A DNA stretch of 64,000 nucleotides from Tragulus kanchil (Eukaryota > Chordata > Mammalia > Artiodactyla > Tragulidae). The position numbers were made by a program, and so were the translations under genes. Location: assembly GCA_022376925.1 (NCBI GenBank), contig JAIOJX010000003.1:40161874-40225873 (forward strand), written 5' to 3'. The first letter of the stretch is position 1, and each line of letters begins with the position of its first letter. Below the pieces are notes generated by a model. That model saw only the letters and a program-made list of their open reading frames with translations. It ran no database searches and was not told the origin of the DNA. Of the stretch, positions 12,326 to 23,661 are shown piece by piece.

Positions 12326-13326
12326 TGCCAATCACATTGCTAACTGCTGATAAGATAACCTAACTTTTCCCAGGAGATGACATGTACTTAGAAGATTCAG
12401 ACTTTTTAGGAAACCGTATTTCCACTAAAAAAAATGACTAAATAGATCACGAAAGAAGGCAAGAATCTTCACTGAATAGTGGTATACAATTACCATGATT
12501 ATAGCATCCATGTGACAGTTCTGTCCAAGTATAAACACATTTACCTAAGAACCACAACTATGGAGTGAGTAAGAGCCATCTGTCGACAACAGCTTCTTTG
12601 TAAGCTGGCCCACATGTAGTTGTTCTAGTGAAAAATGAGGGCTGACTAGACATGCCTGGAACTTCAGGAATTTTGTTCCTTTAAATTCTAGTCCCATCTT
12701 TCATATCTCAAGTGTATTTTGTAGCTTTGTTCTTTAAACCTTGTTGTATCACACAAGTATAAGGTATTAATGATCTTGTTCCCAAAAAGAGAAAAAATTC
12801 ACATGGGTTTGGTTTCCACTTCTGAATTATTCTGTTAGCAAAAGTTTAAATAAGATACTCTGTGGTAATTTTTTTAACTATATTACCATTCTGGTTGATG
12901 TGCTAGGAGACTGATCCATAAATTCCTTCACTTTCTGCTAGGAATTAGATTGTGCATAGGAGTATCACATGACTGAAAACTGACTTCTTTTAGAAAAGAG
13001 GAAGGAGGAATGAATATTGTCATAGGCAACCCAAAATGGATATTTCAGTGGTTCAGTGGAAAATGTCCTGGTTATTTTCCTTTATAACAATCACCAAGAT
13101 TTGGTTATGTGATCTTTTCTCTTGCATCTTTGTTAGTAGTCAGGGGCTCATATGAGAGGATATCTCAGCTAAGGCTAATTAGACTCAAATATGTAGCCTG
13201 GTTATTGAATTTTATCCAAGTGAGATTGAACTGAGAATTCTTAAGTGAATAAACTGAAAAGATTTCCCTTTGACTTGATTTTTCTAGCCCAAATTCGACT
13301 TTTTAAATTTTCAAATTATTTTAGGA

Positions 13327-13431
13327 CTTCCCTGGTGGTCCAGTGGTTAAGAATTTGCCTGCCAGTGCAGGGAATTGGGTTTGATTCCTGGTCCAGAAAG
13401 ATTCCACATGCTACAAAGACTGAAAGGTGGA
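13327..13431 (+). mobile_element. CHR-type SINE, duplicate copy
   Basis: The same insertion as 12221-12325, displaced by 1106 bases in duplication 5. Confidence 0.78.
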
Positions 13432-14369
13432 TGCCAATCACATTGCTAACTGCTGATAAGATAACCTAACTTTTCCCAGGAGATGACATGTACTTAGAAG
13501 ATTCAGACTTTTTAGGAAACCGTATTTCCACTAAAAAAAATGACTAAATAGATCACGAAAGAAGGCAAGAATCTTCACTGAATAGTGGTATACAATTACC
13601 ATGATTATAGCATCCATGTGACAGTTCTGTCCAAGTATAAACACATTTACCTAAGAACCACAACTATGGAGTGAGTAAGAGCCATCTGTCGACAACAGCT
13701 TCTTTGTAAGCTGGCCCACATGTAGTTGTTCTAGTGAAAAATGAGGGCTGACTAGACATGCCTGGAACTTCAGGAATTTTGTTCCTTTAAATTCTAGTCC
13801 CATCTTTCATATCTCAAGTGTATTTTGTAGCTTTGTTCTTTAAACCTTGTTGTATCACACAAGTATAAGGTATTAATGATCTTGTTCCCAAAATGAGAAA
13901 AAAAATTCACATGGGTTTGGTTTCCACTTCTGAATTATTCTGTTAGCAAAAGTTTAAATAAGATACTCTGTGGTAATTTTTTTAACTATATTACCATTCT
14001 GGTTGATGTGCTAGGAGACTGATCCATAAATTCCTTCACTTTCTGCTAGAATTAATTTAAGGGTATCTGATTAGATACATGGTGAACAGTAGACTGAGAT
14101 ACCTTCAAGTCACAGTGTCACTATTTTCTTATGACTTTAGCTTGATAATTAAGATATAATTCTGTTTAAAAACTAAACAGAATAAGTTACTAGGTTTACC
14201 ACTTTGGTGATTCAGTTGTACAGAGACAAGAAGCCATAACAGAAGTCATAATGTTTTCTGCCTTGGAGTGCTAATTGACAGACTACAAAGAGGTTATTAG
14301 AGAGATATAGAACTATTCCTCCTTTAATGGTGCTTATTAATGGTATTTAATATCATAAATTTAAAAAAA

Positions 14370-14855
14370 AAATATTTTACTTTTTACTTTTACAGTATTT
14401 TGTTTATAGATATGTATAATCCCAGATTAGTCATATGTATATCCCTGGCTCCCATCCCTCCTCCATCCCCTTTCTAGTGCCCTCCCACCTCATCCCATCC
14501 CTCCAGGCCATCTCACAGTGCCACTGCAGGATCCCTATTGACACAGCTCAATGGCAATAACTATCTTTTTCACATATGATACTATCGGTGTCCATGTTAT
14601 TCCCTCTACACCTCCCACCCCCTGTTAATTGTCCACAATGTCCATAAGTCTGTTCTCTATGTTTGTTTTTACAACTGTTCACTGCATGTGTTATCAGTAC
14701 CATCTTACTAGATTCCATATAATGTGTTGGTATACTATACTTGTCTTTCTCTTTTTGACTTACTTCACTTTTTATAGTAGGTTCTAGATCCATCCACCTC
14801 ATTAGGACTGATTCTTCTGCATTTCTTTATACAGTTGAGTAGTAATATGGGTAAT
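14370..14855 (-). mobile_element. L1 3' end, antisense
   Basis: Read in reverse, this carries the end of L1 ORF2 (frame at 14548-14802 with residues 'MRWMDLEPTIKSEVSQKEKD'), then the same G-rich 3' untranslated region found at the end of the large L1 near 27060-27400, and an A-rich tail (T-rich here, 14370-14400). It is severely 5' truncated. It represents the same or a closely related L1 subfamily. Confidence 0.85.
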
Positions 14856-15100
14856 TTTTTCACCTTCTCTTAAGTGCAATAATCTTTATTGATTAAAGAC
14901 AGGAAATGGTTAAGGAACCAATTCTACTTCAGATATTTGACTATATAATACATTGTATCAACACAGTGTATTCATTTTTCATAAAATGTACTGGTTTTTC
15001 TATCTATAAAATAAAAAAGTATTGGTAAAAATTAAAAATAAAGTAGGTATATTGTTTAAAGAAATTATTTTATTTTAGGTTACTTATGTAATAAGAAACA
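14856..15100. other. AT-rich DNA, nothing recognised
   Basis: Single-copy-looking sequence between the antisense L1 end and a SINE. Confidence 0.35.
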
Positions 15101-15299
15101 GGGCTTCTCAGTTGGTAAAGAATCCACCTAGCAATGCAGGAGACCTCAGTTCAATCCCTGGGTTGGAAGGATCCCCTGCAAGAGGAAATGGCAACCCACT
15201 CGGGTATTCCTGCCTGGGAAATCTCATGGACAGAGGAGCCTGGCAAACTGCAATCCGTGGGGTCATAAAGAGTCAGACGTGACTTAGCAAGTGAGCACC
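15101..15299 (+). mobile_element. Bov-tA/Bov-A2 SINE
   Basis: Head 'gggcttctcagttggtaaag', 'gttcaatccctgggttgg', body 'aaatggcaacccactcgggt' and end 'agtcagacgtgacttagc'. Full length apart from minor divergence. Confidence 0.92.
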
Positions 15300-15608
15300 C
15301 AACACACATGACAAGAAGCTAGGATGCTAGTAATTTGAAAATGTAGACCTCAAAACATAAGTATAAAAACTAGTCAAAAAGATGGAAGAATGTCAATCAA
15401 TTATAATTTTTTCTCACCAGGGGAAAGAACCATTTTACTTCTTCCTGTAGGAGTTCTTAGAGGGAATACCATTTTTACCCAAGAATGCTTCAATGAATAG
15501 ACTCTACGCAGTCTTTGGAAGAGACTATAACCTTCCACACTAGGGAACAGGACAGTGTATGTTTTCCTGAATCATTGTCAGAGGTTGTTTCACTATAGTT
15601 GGGCTGTG

Positions 15609-15820
15609 CGTGTGTGCTCAGTCCCTTCAATCATGCCTGACACTTTGTGACCCTATAGACTGTAGTCTGGCAAGCTCTTTTGTCCATGGGGTTCTCCACA
15701 CAAGAATACTGGAGTGGGTTGCCATGCCCTCCTCCAGGGGATCTTCCCGACACAAGGATCCAACCTGTATCTCCTGTATGACAGGCAAATTCTTTACTAC
15801 TGAGCCACCAGGGAAATGCC
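15609..15820 (-). mobile_element. Bov-tA/Bov-A2 SINE
   Basis: Reverse-oriented: 'tgtgctcagtcccttcaatc' at the 3' side, 'aagaatactggagtgggttg' in the body and 'tgagccaccagggaaatgcc' as the head complement. Confidence 0.93.
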
Positions 15821-16118
15821 AGTTGTGCCATAGATATAGGGTAATCGTGAAAACATCCTTGTGGAGAATTGAAGCTAAGCATCATTACTAGTGAAGGCCG
15901 GGATGACTTATTGGTCCTCTATATCTTCTGTCTGGATACCAAATGCATTTTCTAAATATGTAAAATTACTTTAAAGAGGTTCATTCAACATTAGGGAATT
16001 TCTGTCACAAGATGTGCTTGTAGTTTTCTTACAGATATGTGGAGCACATCTTGTCTGACAGCAGATTCCAGAATCATTTGTCTTTTAAAGCCACACTTGT
16101 TTCAAGCTGTTAAAGCTG
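15821..16118. other. No recognisable feature
   Basis: Non-coding DNA without a recognised repeat. Confidence 0.35.
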
Positions 16119-16599
16119 TCATTACTTACTAAAGGCACCCATATATAAACCTTACTTTAAAAAGCAATCAGATCATTGAGGTGTAATTTTTTAAATAAAG
16201 GGGAACAACAGAATCAACACTAGAAACTATTTTAAGATAACTTGGAATCTGTGTTAACCTTTTGCAGCTTGGCCAGCAGCCATTTTCCCATCCACGGAAT
16301 CAATGACAAGTGAAAAGGTAATGAAAGCTACCAGGAGACGTACATTGATAAATTGCTCAGGGTTGTATTCAACTGCATAGTACAGAAATCTGACAAACAA
16401 TAGCTCAGACAATTAGGGATTTTTTACATCTCACAGAGCAAGGAACATAGTTGAAAGCCACCTAGGACTGTACACAAAGGGCCAAGCTACTGCTATCTCT
16501 GGTCACATAAGATAGAAAGACCACTGTATTTCTAGACACCACGTTCACATTCAAGGAAAGGGAATAGATTAAGTGAAAGAAATTTACACCAGTTCTATA

Positions 16600-16635
16600 T
16601 ATCTGTGTGTCTGTGTGTGTGTGTGTGTGTGTGTA
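16600..16635. repeat. TG microsatellite
   Basis: About 14 TG units with one interruption. Its duplicate is at 17677-17712. Confidence 0.9.
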
Positions 16636-16956
16636 AAAATGCATTCATGCTCACTAAACTATGAGAAAGCTCCATTTTTCCATGAACACCTCTGATTACA
16701 TCACATTGTCTCCATCTGGAAAACATGATCAGTTGTAGCTTCAAGGGTGTCTAAGAAAAGGAATATTTTAAATAGACTGCATCTTTTCCCTCCAAATATT
16801 ACAGTTCTGCTTATAAATAAGGGAAAAATGGATAGTGGGTGGACAATTAGGAGAGCCTGCCTCAATAATTCTTCAGGGAGTTCTCTATCATACTTTAAAA
16901 AAGGCACAACTGTGAATTTTTAAAATTGGACCAATCTCTACTTGATCTTCACATTA

Positions 16957-17169
16957 TGTGTGTATGCTCAGTCATTTCTGACTCTTTGTTACCCCAGAGA
17001 CCGTAGCTTACCAGGCTCCTCTGTCCATGGTATTTTCTAGGCAAGAATACTGGAGTTAGTTGCCATTTCGTACCCTTGGGGATCTTCCCAACTGCAGATT
17101 GAACTCACATCTCCTGTGTCTCCAGCCTTGGCAGGTGATTCTTTACCACTGCACCATCAGGGAAGCCCC
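16957..17169 (-). mobile_element. Bov-tA/Bov-A2 SINE, copy 1 of 3
   Basis: 'tatgctcagtcatttctgac', 'ctccccatgg'-like body with 'aagaatactggagttagttg', and 'caccatcagggaagcccc' as the head complement. It is present three times through chained duplications 6 and 7. Confidence 0.93.
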
Positions 17170-17676
17170 ATTCTTCACAAAAATTTTAGCTCTCATTACT
17201 TACTAAAGGCACCCATATATAAACCTTACTTTAAAAAGCAATCAGATCATTGAGGTGTAATTTTTTAAATAAAGGGGAACAACAGAATCAACACTAGAAA
17301 CTATTTTAAGATAACTTGGAATCTGTGTTAACCTTTTGCAGCTTGGCCAGCAGCCATTTTCCCATCCACGGAATCAATGACAAGTGAAAAGGTAATGAAA
17401 GCTACCAGGAGACGTACATTGATAAATTGCTCAGGGTTGTATTCAACTGCATAGTACAGAAATCTGACAAACAATAGCTCAGACAATTAGGGATTTTTTT
17501 TTAAATCTCACAGAGCAAGGAACATAGTTGAAAGCCACCTAGGACTGTACACAAAGGGCCAAGCTACTGCTATCTCTGGTCACATAAGATAGAAAGACCA
17601 CTGTATTTCTAGACACCACGTTCACATTCAAGGAAAGGGAATAGATTAAGTGAAAGAAATTTACACCAGTTCTATA

Positions 17677-17712
17677 TATCTGTGTGTCTGTGTGTGTGTG
17701 TGTGTGTGTGTA
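17677..17712. repeat. TG microsatellite, duplicate copy
   Basis: Same length as the copy at 16600-16635. Equal length in both copies would be unusual for a truly old duplication. Confidence 0.9.
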
Positions 17713-18034
17713 AAAATGCATTCATGCTCACTAAACTATGAGAAAGCTCCATTTTTCCATGAACACCTCTGATTACATCACATTGTCTCCATCTGGAAAA
17801 CATGATCAGTTGTAGCTTCAAGGGTGTCTAAGAAAAGGAATATTTTAAATAGACTGCATCTTTTCCCTCCAAATATTACAGTTCTGCTTATAAAAAAGGG
17901 GAAAAAATGGATAGTGGGTGGACAATTAGGAGAGCCTGCCTCAATAATTCTTCAGGGAGTTCTCTATCATACTTTAAAAAAGGCACAACTGTGAATTTTT
18001 AAAATTGGACCAATCTCTACTTGATCTTCACATT

Positions 18035-18247
18035 ATGTGTGTATGCTCAGTCATTTCTGACTCTTTGTTACCCCAGAGACCGTAGCTTACCAGGCTCCTC
18101 TGTCCATGGTATTTTCTAGGCAAGAATACTGGAGTTAGTTGCCATTTCGTACCCTTGGGGATCTTCCCAACTGCAGATTGAACTCACATCTCCTGTGTCT
18201 CCAGCCTTGGCAGGTGATTCTTTACCACTGCACCATCAGGGAAGCCC
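18035..18247 (-). mobile_element. Bov-tA/Bov-A2 SINE, copy 2 of 3
   Basis: The same insertion as 16957-17169. Confidence 0.93.
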
Positions 18248-18298
18248 CATTCTTCACATTATATGGTGGATTAAAAAGATATTTGATGCTTTCAAATT

Positions 18299-18647
18299 AT
18301 GGTGCTAGAGAAGACTCTTAAGAGTCCCTTGGACAGTAAGATAAAATCAGTCAAACCTACTGGAACTCTGCCCTGAATACTCATTGGAAGGACTGATGCT
18401 TGAAGCTCCAATACTTTGAGCACCTGATGCGAACAGCTGACTGATTGGAAAATACCCTGATACGGGGGAAAAAATTTAAAGCAAAAGAAGAGTGTGGCAG
18501 AGGATGAGATGGTTGGATAACATCACTTATTCAGTGGGCATGAATTTGGGTGAACTCTAGAAGATGGTGAGACAGGGAGGCCTGGCTTGCTGAAGTCTAT
18601 GGGGTCACAAAAGAGTCGGACATGACTTAGACTGAACAACAAAAATG
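18299..18647 (+). mobile_element. BovB LINE 3' end
   Basis: Starts within the BovB reverse-transcriptase C-terminal coding region ('agaagactcttaagagtccc'), passes through 'ggatgagatggttggataac', the decayed counterpart of the family's RMRWLDGIT block, and ends with 'agtcggacatgacttagact'. Frameshifts abolish any open frame. Confidence 0.88.
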
Positions 18648-18669
18648 ACAAAAATATCTTTATCTGTTC

Positions 18670-18795
18670 ACTCAAAAGTCATTATTGTATACAAATTCTG
18701 AGTAGGCACTGTCATGTAGATGTCAAGGAAACAAGTGAGACACAAATCTGCCTTTGAGGAATTTACCGTTTGGTAGGTGAAAAAGACTATTTAAA
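18670..18795. mobile_element. Possible old L2/MIR-like fragment
   Basis: The order 'gtaggcactgtcatgtagat' followed by 'gaggaatttaccgtttgg' resembles a common ancient mammalian repeat with gcactgtgct and gagcttacattct blocks. Too diverged for firm assignment. Duplicate near 19779-19904. Confidence 0.3.
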
Positions 18796-19146
18796 AATAA
18801 AAAAGGAGAGGGGCAAGATGGCAGAGGAATGAGAGGAGGATTTCACCAGTTCCCCAACAACATCACCAGAACTAATCAAGAAATAAAACAACACCAAGAA
18901 ACCAGCCTCTAGACAACAAAAGAAGTTTTCAGTTCTACAACAGATGGAGAGCGAGCAGCCCGAACTTTCCCAAAGCTCCCATGGATCCGGAACCCAAACC
19001 CCAGCTCCTACACCTGGGTGGAAAGAGTGCTGGGAAGTGCACTGCGATGACAGAAAGCAACGCCACAAGACCACCATATCATACTTTAAAAAGGCACAAC
19101 TGTGAATTTTTAAAATTGGACCAATCTCTACTTGATCTTCACATTA

Positions 19147-19358
19147 TGTGTGTATGCTCAGTCATTTCTGACTCTTTGTTACCCCAGAGACCGTAGCTTA
19201 CCAGGCTCCTCTGTCCATGGTATTTTCTAGGCAAGAATACTGGAGTTAGTTGCCATTTCGTACCCTTGGGGATCTTCCCAACTGCAGATTGAACTCACAT
19301 CTCCTGTGTCTCCAGCCTTGGCAGGTGATTCTTTACCACTGCACCATCAGGGAAGCCC
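19147..19358 (-). mobile_element. Bov-tA/Bov-A2 SINE, copy 3 of 3
   Basis: The same insertion as 16957-17169, displaced a second time by duplication 7. As assembled it stands between two L1 5' ends, which no ordinary insertion history explains. Confidence 0.93.
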
Positions 19359-19409
19359 CATTCTTCACATTATATGGTGGATTAAAAAGATATTTGATGC
19401 TTTCAAATT

Positions 19410-19756
19410 ATGGTGCTAGAGAAGACTCTTAAGAGTCCCTTGGACAGTAAGATAAAATCAGTCAAACCTACTGGAACTCTGCCCTGAATACTCATTGGAA
19501 GGACTGATGCTTGAAGCTCCAATACTTTGAGCACCTGATGCGAACAGCTGACTGATTGGAAAATACCCTGATACGGGGAAAAATTGAAAGCAAAAGAAGA
19601 GTGTGGCAGAGGATGAGATGGTTGGATAACATCACTTATTCAGTGGGCATGAATTTGGGTGAACTCTAGAAGATGGTGAGACAGGGAGGCCTGGCTTGCT
19701 GAAGTCTATGGGGTCACAAAAGAGTCGGACATGACTTAGACTGAACAACAAAAATG
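19410..19756 (+). mobile_element. BovB LINE 3' end, duplicate copy
   Basis: The same remnant as 18299-18647. It differs by a few bases in the run near 19577. Confidence 0.87.
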
Positions 19757-20179
19757 ACAAAAATATATTTATCTGTTCACTCAAAAGTCATTATTGTATA
19801 CAAATTCTGAGTAGGCACTGTCATGTAGATGTCAAGGAAACAAGTGAGACACAAATCTGCCTTTGAGGAATTTACCGTTTGGTAGGTGAAAAAGACTATT
19901 TAAAAATAAAAAAGGAGAGGGGCAAGATGGCAGAGGAATGAGAGGAGGATTTCACCAGTTCCCCAACAACATCACCAGAACTAATCAAGAAATAAAACAA
20001 CACCAAGAAACCAGCCTCTAGACAACAAAAGAAGTTTTCAGTTCTACAACAGATGGAGAGCGAGCAGCCCGAACTTTCCCAAAGCTCCCATGGATCCCGG
20101 AACCCCCAAACCCCAGCTCCTACACCAGACTGGGTGGAAAGAGTGCTGGGAAGTGCACTGCGATGACAGAAAGCAACGC

Positions 20180-20919
20180 TCAGCATGAGAATCCCACCAG
20201 GGTCAGTACTATGACAGGAATGTGCCAGCTTCCTCTGTCTACGCTCTAACTGTAAAATCTTTTTATATCTACTACTATCCTCTCTATAAATATTTCCTAC
20301 CTTGCTGTCTCTAATGTTCTATTCCAGCTGTGCTAAATTCTACTACATACTAATCTCTGTTACCTAACCATGCAAAATCCTTGCAACACGAATCTATTCC
20401 TTCTCATTACCTATACACTCTCCTTCTTCTCCCAACACATGTCTTCTGTTTTTCCAGCCAGTGTTTTAATTAATTTAGAGCTTAACAGTCAGGTACCAAG
20501 TTTGATTGCATCATCTGCCAGAAAAATTTCCTGTACTTTATCCCTTTAAGACTGTTCAGTTGTGTTTTTTGATGTGTATGCATATATATTTTTCCATTAT
20601 GTTAGAAACTATTTGCATGCTTTTATAACTATCGTCTACCAGGGATGCACCTTTTGTCCCTCATATGCCTATATTTGAAATAATACCACTGAACGCCATA
20701 GCAAACCAGACATAGAGTCTACACTCCCCAACCAGAGATCAAACCAAGGATCCTTGGAGTGGAAGCCCTGACTCCAAGACCCTATGCTACCAAAGAACAT
20801 ACAACACTAGAGATTATTCACCTGCAAACAAGACCCAACACCACCTAAGACAAAAACCACACAGACACACACAAATGAACAAAAATTAACCTAAAAATGA
20901 AAAGACAAACACTACACAA
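20180..20919 (+). other. L1 5' region before ORF1
   Basis: Between the duplicated L1 start and the first recognisable ORF1 codon. Includes a T-rich stretch (about 20250-20680) unlike the L1 5' untranslated regions I know, which may be subfamily-specific or inserted sequence. From about 20690 it becomes A-rich and L1-like again. Confidence 0.45.
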
Positions 20920-21764
20920 ATGAAGGAACAAGTTAGAGAAACACAGTTACAAATGACAGAAAATGAAGTAGACAAATTATCTGAAAGAGAATTCAGAAGA
21001 GAAATACTAGTGAGGATCCAAAACTTCAAAAACAGAGTATTAGAGGAAATTAGTGCACCAAGAAGAGACATGCAAGAAATGAAAAATAAATAGAGACAAT
21101 CAACTCACTTGCTGAACCTAAAAATACTATAGAAGGACTCAACAGTAGAGTACCAGAGGCAGAAGAATGGATAAGTGAATTGGAAGACAGAATGGTGGAA
21201 ATATGTGCTGAAAAACAGAACAAAGCACAAAGAATCAAAAGAACTTAGGATAGCCTCAGAGACCAATGGGACAATATCAAATGCATCGACATTAGAATTA
21301 TAGGGTTCGAGAAGAAGAGGGGAAGAAAGGTTCTGAAAAAATTCTTGAAGAGATTATCGTTGAAAACTTCCCCAGCATGGGAAAGGAAATAGTCAACCAA
21401 GTCCAAGAAGCACAAAGAGTTCCATACAGGATAAACCCCAGAAGAAACACACCAAGGCACATTCTAATCAAGCGAACACAGATGAGATATAAGGACAGCA
21501 AGGAACAAACAACAAAGAACTTACAAAGGGAGCCCCATATGTTTAACCACTGATCTATCAATAGAAACCCTGCAGGTCAGAAGAGAATGGCAGGACACAT
21601 TTAAATGGATAAAAGAGAATAACCTACAACCGAGAATTCTCTACCTGGCAAAGATCTCATTCAGAATTGATGGAGAAGTTAAAAGCTTTACAGACAAGCA
21701 AAAGCTAAAGGAATTTTGTACCACAAAACCAACCTTACATCAAGTGTTAAAGGGCCTGATATAG
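20920..21764 (+). pseudogene. L1 ORF1p remnant (RNA-binding chaperone)
   Basis: ORF1p is the trimeric coiled-coil RNA-binding protein of the L1 ribonucleoprotein. An ATG at 20920 opens a 57-codon A-rich frame of coiled-coil type, with residues such as 'DKLSEREFRREILVRIQNFK', which stops at 21091. Further pieces follow in shifted frames: 'EAEEWISELEDRMVEICAEK' (coiled coil into RRM) and a C-terminal block ending 'TTKPTLHQVLKGLI' with a stop at 21762-21764. Several stops and frameshifts make it non-functional. The stretch from 21147 recurs at 22252-22869. Confidence 0.85.
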
Positions 21765-21821
21765 CCAATAAATACAAGAGTAGGAGAAGTCCTACAAAAC
21801 AAACCCCTAACATCTAAGAAG

Positions 21822-22199
21822 ATGACAATAGGAACATTCGTATCAATAATTACTTTGAATATAAATGGACTAAATGCTCCAAACAAAAGATACAGGCTGG
21901 CTGAATGGATACAGAAGCAAGACCCATATATACGCTGCTTACAAGAGACCCACTTCAGACCTAGAGACACTCATAGGCTGAAAGTGAGAGGATGGAAAAA
22001 GATATTCCATGCAAATGGGAATCAAAAGAAAGCTGGAGTAGCAATCCTCATATCAGACAAAATAGACTTTAAAATAAAGAAGATTATAAAAGACAATGCA
22101 GGTCACTACATCATGATCAAGAGATCAATCCAAGAGGAAGACATAACAATCATAAATATCTATGCACCCAACTCAGGAGCACCCCAATACAAAAATTGA
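21822..22199 (+). pseudogene. L1 ORF2p endonuclease start, first copy
   Basis: This 125-codon frame is the N-terminus of the APE-like endonuclease of ORF2p, which nicks target DNA to start target-primed reverse transcription. Metal-site motifs 'LNINGLN' (residues ~12-18) and 'LQETHF' (~40-45) are intact, and 'GVAILISDKIDF' and 'IINIYAPNSGAPQY' follow. It stops early because the duplication junction deletes the following block. The more complete version is at 22927. Confidence 0.9.
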
Positions 22200-22251
22200 C
22201 GAACAAGAAATTGATAGTAATACAATAATAGTAAGAAAAATAAAGGCTAAA

Positions 22252-22869
22252 AGAGTACCAGAGGCAGAAGAATGGATAAGTGAATTGGAAGACAGAATGG
22301 TGGAAATATGTGCTGAAAAACAGAACAAAGCACAAAGAATCAAAAGAACTTAGGATAGCCTCAGAGACCAATGGGACAATATCAAATGCATCGACATTAG
22401 AATTATAGGGTTCGAGAAGAAGAGGGGAAGAAAGGTTCTGAAAAAATTCTTGAAGAGATTATCGTTGAAAACTTCCCCAGCATGGGAAAGGAAATAGTCA
22501 ACCAAGTCCAAGAAGCACAAAGAGTTCCATACAGGATAAACCCCAGAAGAAACACACCAAGGCACATTCTAATCAAGCGAACACAGATGAGATATAAGGA
22601 CAGCAAGGAACAAACAACAAAGAACTTACAAAGGGAGCCCCATATGTTTAACCACTGATCTATCAATAGAAACCCTGCAGGTCAGAAGAGAATGGCAGGA
22701 CACATTTAAATGGATAAAAGAGAATAACCTACAACCGAGAATTCTCTACCTGGCAAAGATCTCATTCAGAATTGATGGAGAAGTTAAAAGCTTTACAGAC
22801 AAGCAAAAGCTAAAGGAATTTTGTACCACAAAACCAACCTTACATCAAGTGTTAAAGGGCCTGATATAG
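22252..22869 (+). pseudogene. L1 ORF1p C-terminal half, duplicate copy
   Basis: The same sequence as 21147-21764, including the terminal stop. As assembled, an ORF1 fragment lies downstream of an ORF2 start, an order not found in any L1 and best explained by misassembly. Confidence 0.85.
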
Positions 22870-22926
22870 CCAATAAATACAAGAGTAGGAGAAGTCCTAC
22901 AAAACAAACCCCTAACATCTAAGAAG

Positions 22927-23640
22927 ATGACAATAGGAACATTCGTATCAATAATTACTTTGAATATAAATGGACTAAATGCTCCAAACAAAAGATACAG
23001 GCTGGCTGAATGGATACAGAAGCAAGACCCATATATACGCTGCTTACAAGAGACCCACTTCAGACCTAGAGACACTCATAGGCTGAAAGTGAGAGGATGG
23101 AAAAAGATATTCCATGCAAATGGGAATCAAAAGAAAGCTGGAGTAGCAATCCTCATATCAGACAAAATAGACTTTAAAATAAAGAAGATTATAAAAGACA
23201 ATGCAGGTCACTACATCATGATCAAGAGATCAATCCAAGAGGAAGACATAACAATCATAAATATCTATGCACCCAACTCAGGAGCACCCCAATACATAAG
23301 ACAAACACTTTCAGACGTAAAACAAGAAATTGATAGTAATACAATAATAGTAGGAGAATTTAACACTCCTCCCACACCAATGACCAGATCATCAAAACAG
23401 AAAATTAATAAAGAAACACAGCCTTAAATGCCACACTAGAAGAGATGGACCTCGTGGATATCTTTAGGACCTTCCATCCAAAAGCAGAAGAATACACTTT
23501 TCTTCTCAAGTGTTCGTGGAACATTCTCCAGGATAGGCCACATCTTGGGCCACAAATCAAACCTCAGTCAATTCAAGAAAAATGAAATTATATAAACCAT
23601 CTTCTCAGACCACAGTGCAATGAGATTAGAGATCAACTGC
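22927..23640 (+). pseudogene. L1 ORF2p endonuclease domain, second copy
   Basis: The open frame runs 166 codons to 23427 with 'LNINGLN', 'LQETHF' and 'IYAPNSGAPQYIRQTL', then stops, and homology continues past the stop. Two metal or catalytic positions differ from the family: the GDFN motif reads 'VGEFNTP' (about residue 140), and the downstream RIDHILG block reads 'RIGHILG' at about 23531-23551. The SDH motif remains at about 23610 ('SDHSAMR'). The domain would be expected to be inactive even without the stop. Confidence 0.9.
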
Positions 23641-23643
23641 TGG

Positions 23644-23661
23644 AAAAAAAAAAAAAAAAAA
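23644..23661. repeat. 18-base A run inside ORF2
   Basis: An uninterrupted run of 18 As lies where L1 ORF2 normally encodes a lysine-rich linker after the endonuclease. It shifts the frame. It may be a real expansion or a homopolymer length error. Confidence 0.9.

Larger units (their letters stand above)
11870..14049. repeat. Direct duplication 5 (offset 1106-1108)
   Basis: 11870-12941 matches 12976-14049, with a 34-bp unmatched spacer. The only differences seen are near the right end, in an A-rich tract (12786 versus 13892), where one base is substituted and two As are gained. Both copies carry the same SINE. Confidence 0.96.
16119..18258. repeat. Direct duplication 6 (offset 1074-1079)
   Basis: 16119-17179 matches 17193-18258, with 13 unmatched bases between. 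The offset grows through homopolymer gains: a T/A run near 16424 versus 17500 (+3) and an A/G run near 16815 versus 17893 (+2). Both copies carry a TG microsatellite and one SINE. Confidence 0.96.
17965..20179. repeat. Direct duplication 7 (offset 1109-1116)
   Basis: 17965-19063 matches 19077-20179. Near its right end the first copy lacks several single bases and a short block (around 18983-19015), and an A/T-rich run differs near 18470/19577. It duplicates a SINE, a BovB end and the start of the L1. Its left copy overlaps the right copy of duplication 6. Confidence 0.96.
21147..23358. repeat. Direct duplication 8 inside L1 (offset 1105)
   Basis: 21147-22234 matches 22252-23358, covering the C-terminal half of ORF1 and the first part of ORF2. 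Just before the junction the first copy lacks about 24 bases present in the second (after 'gcaccccaatac') and carries extra changes. All open frames in the block recur 1105 bases later. Confidence 0.96.
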
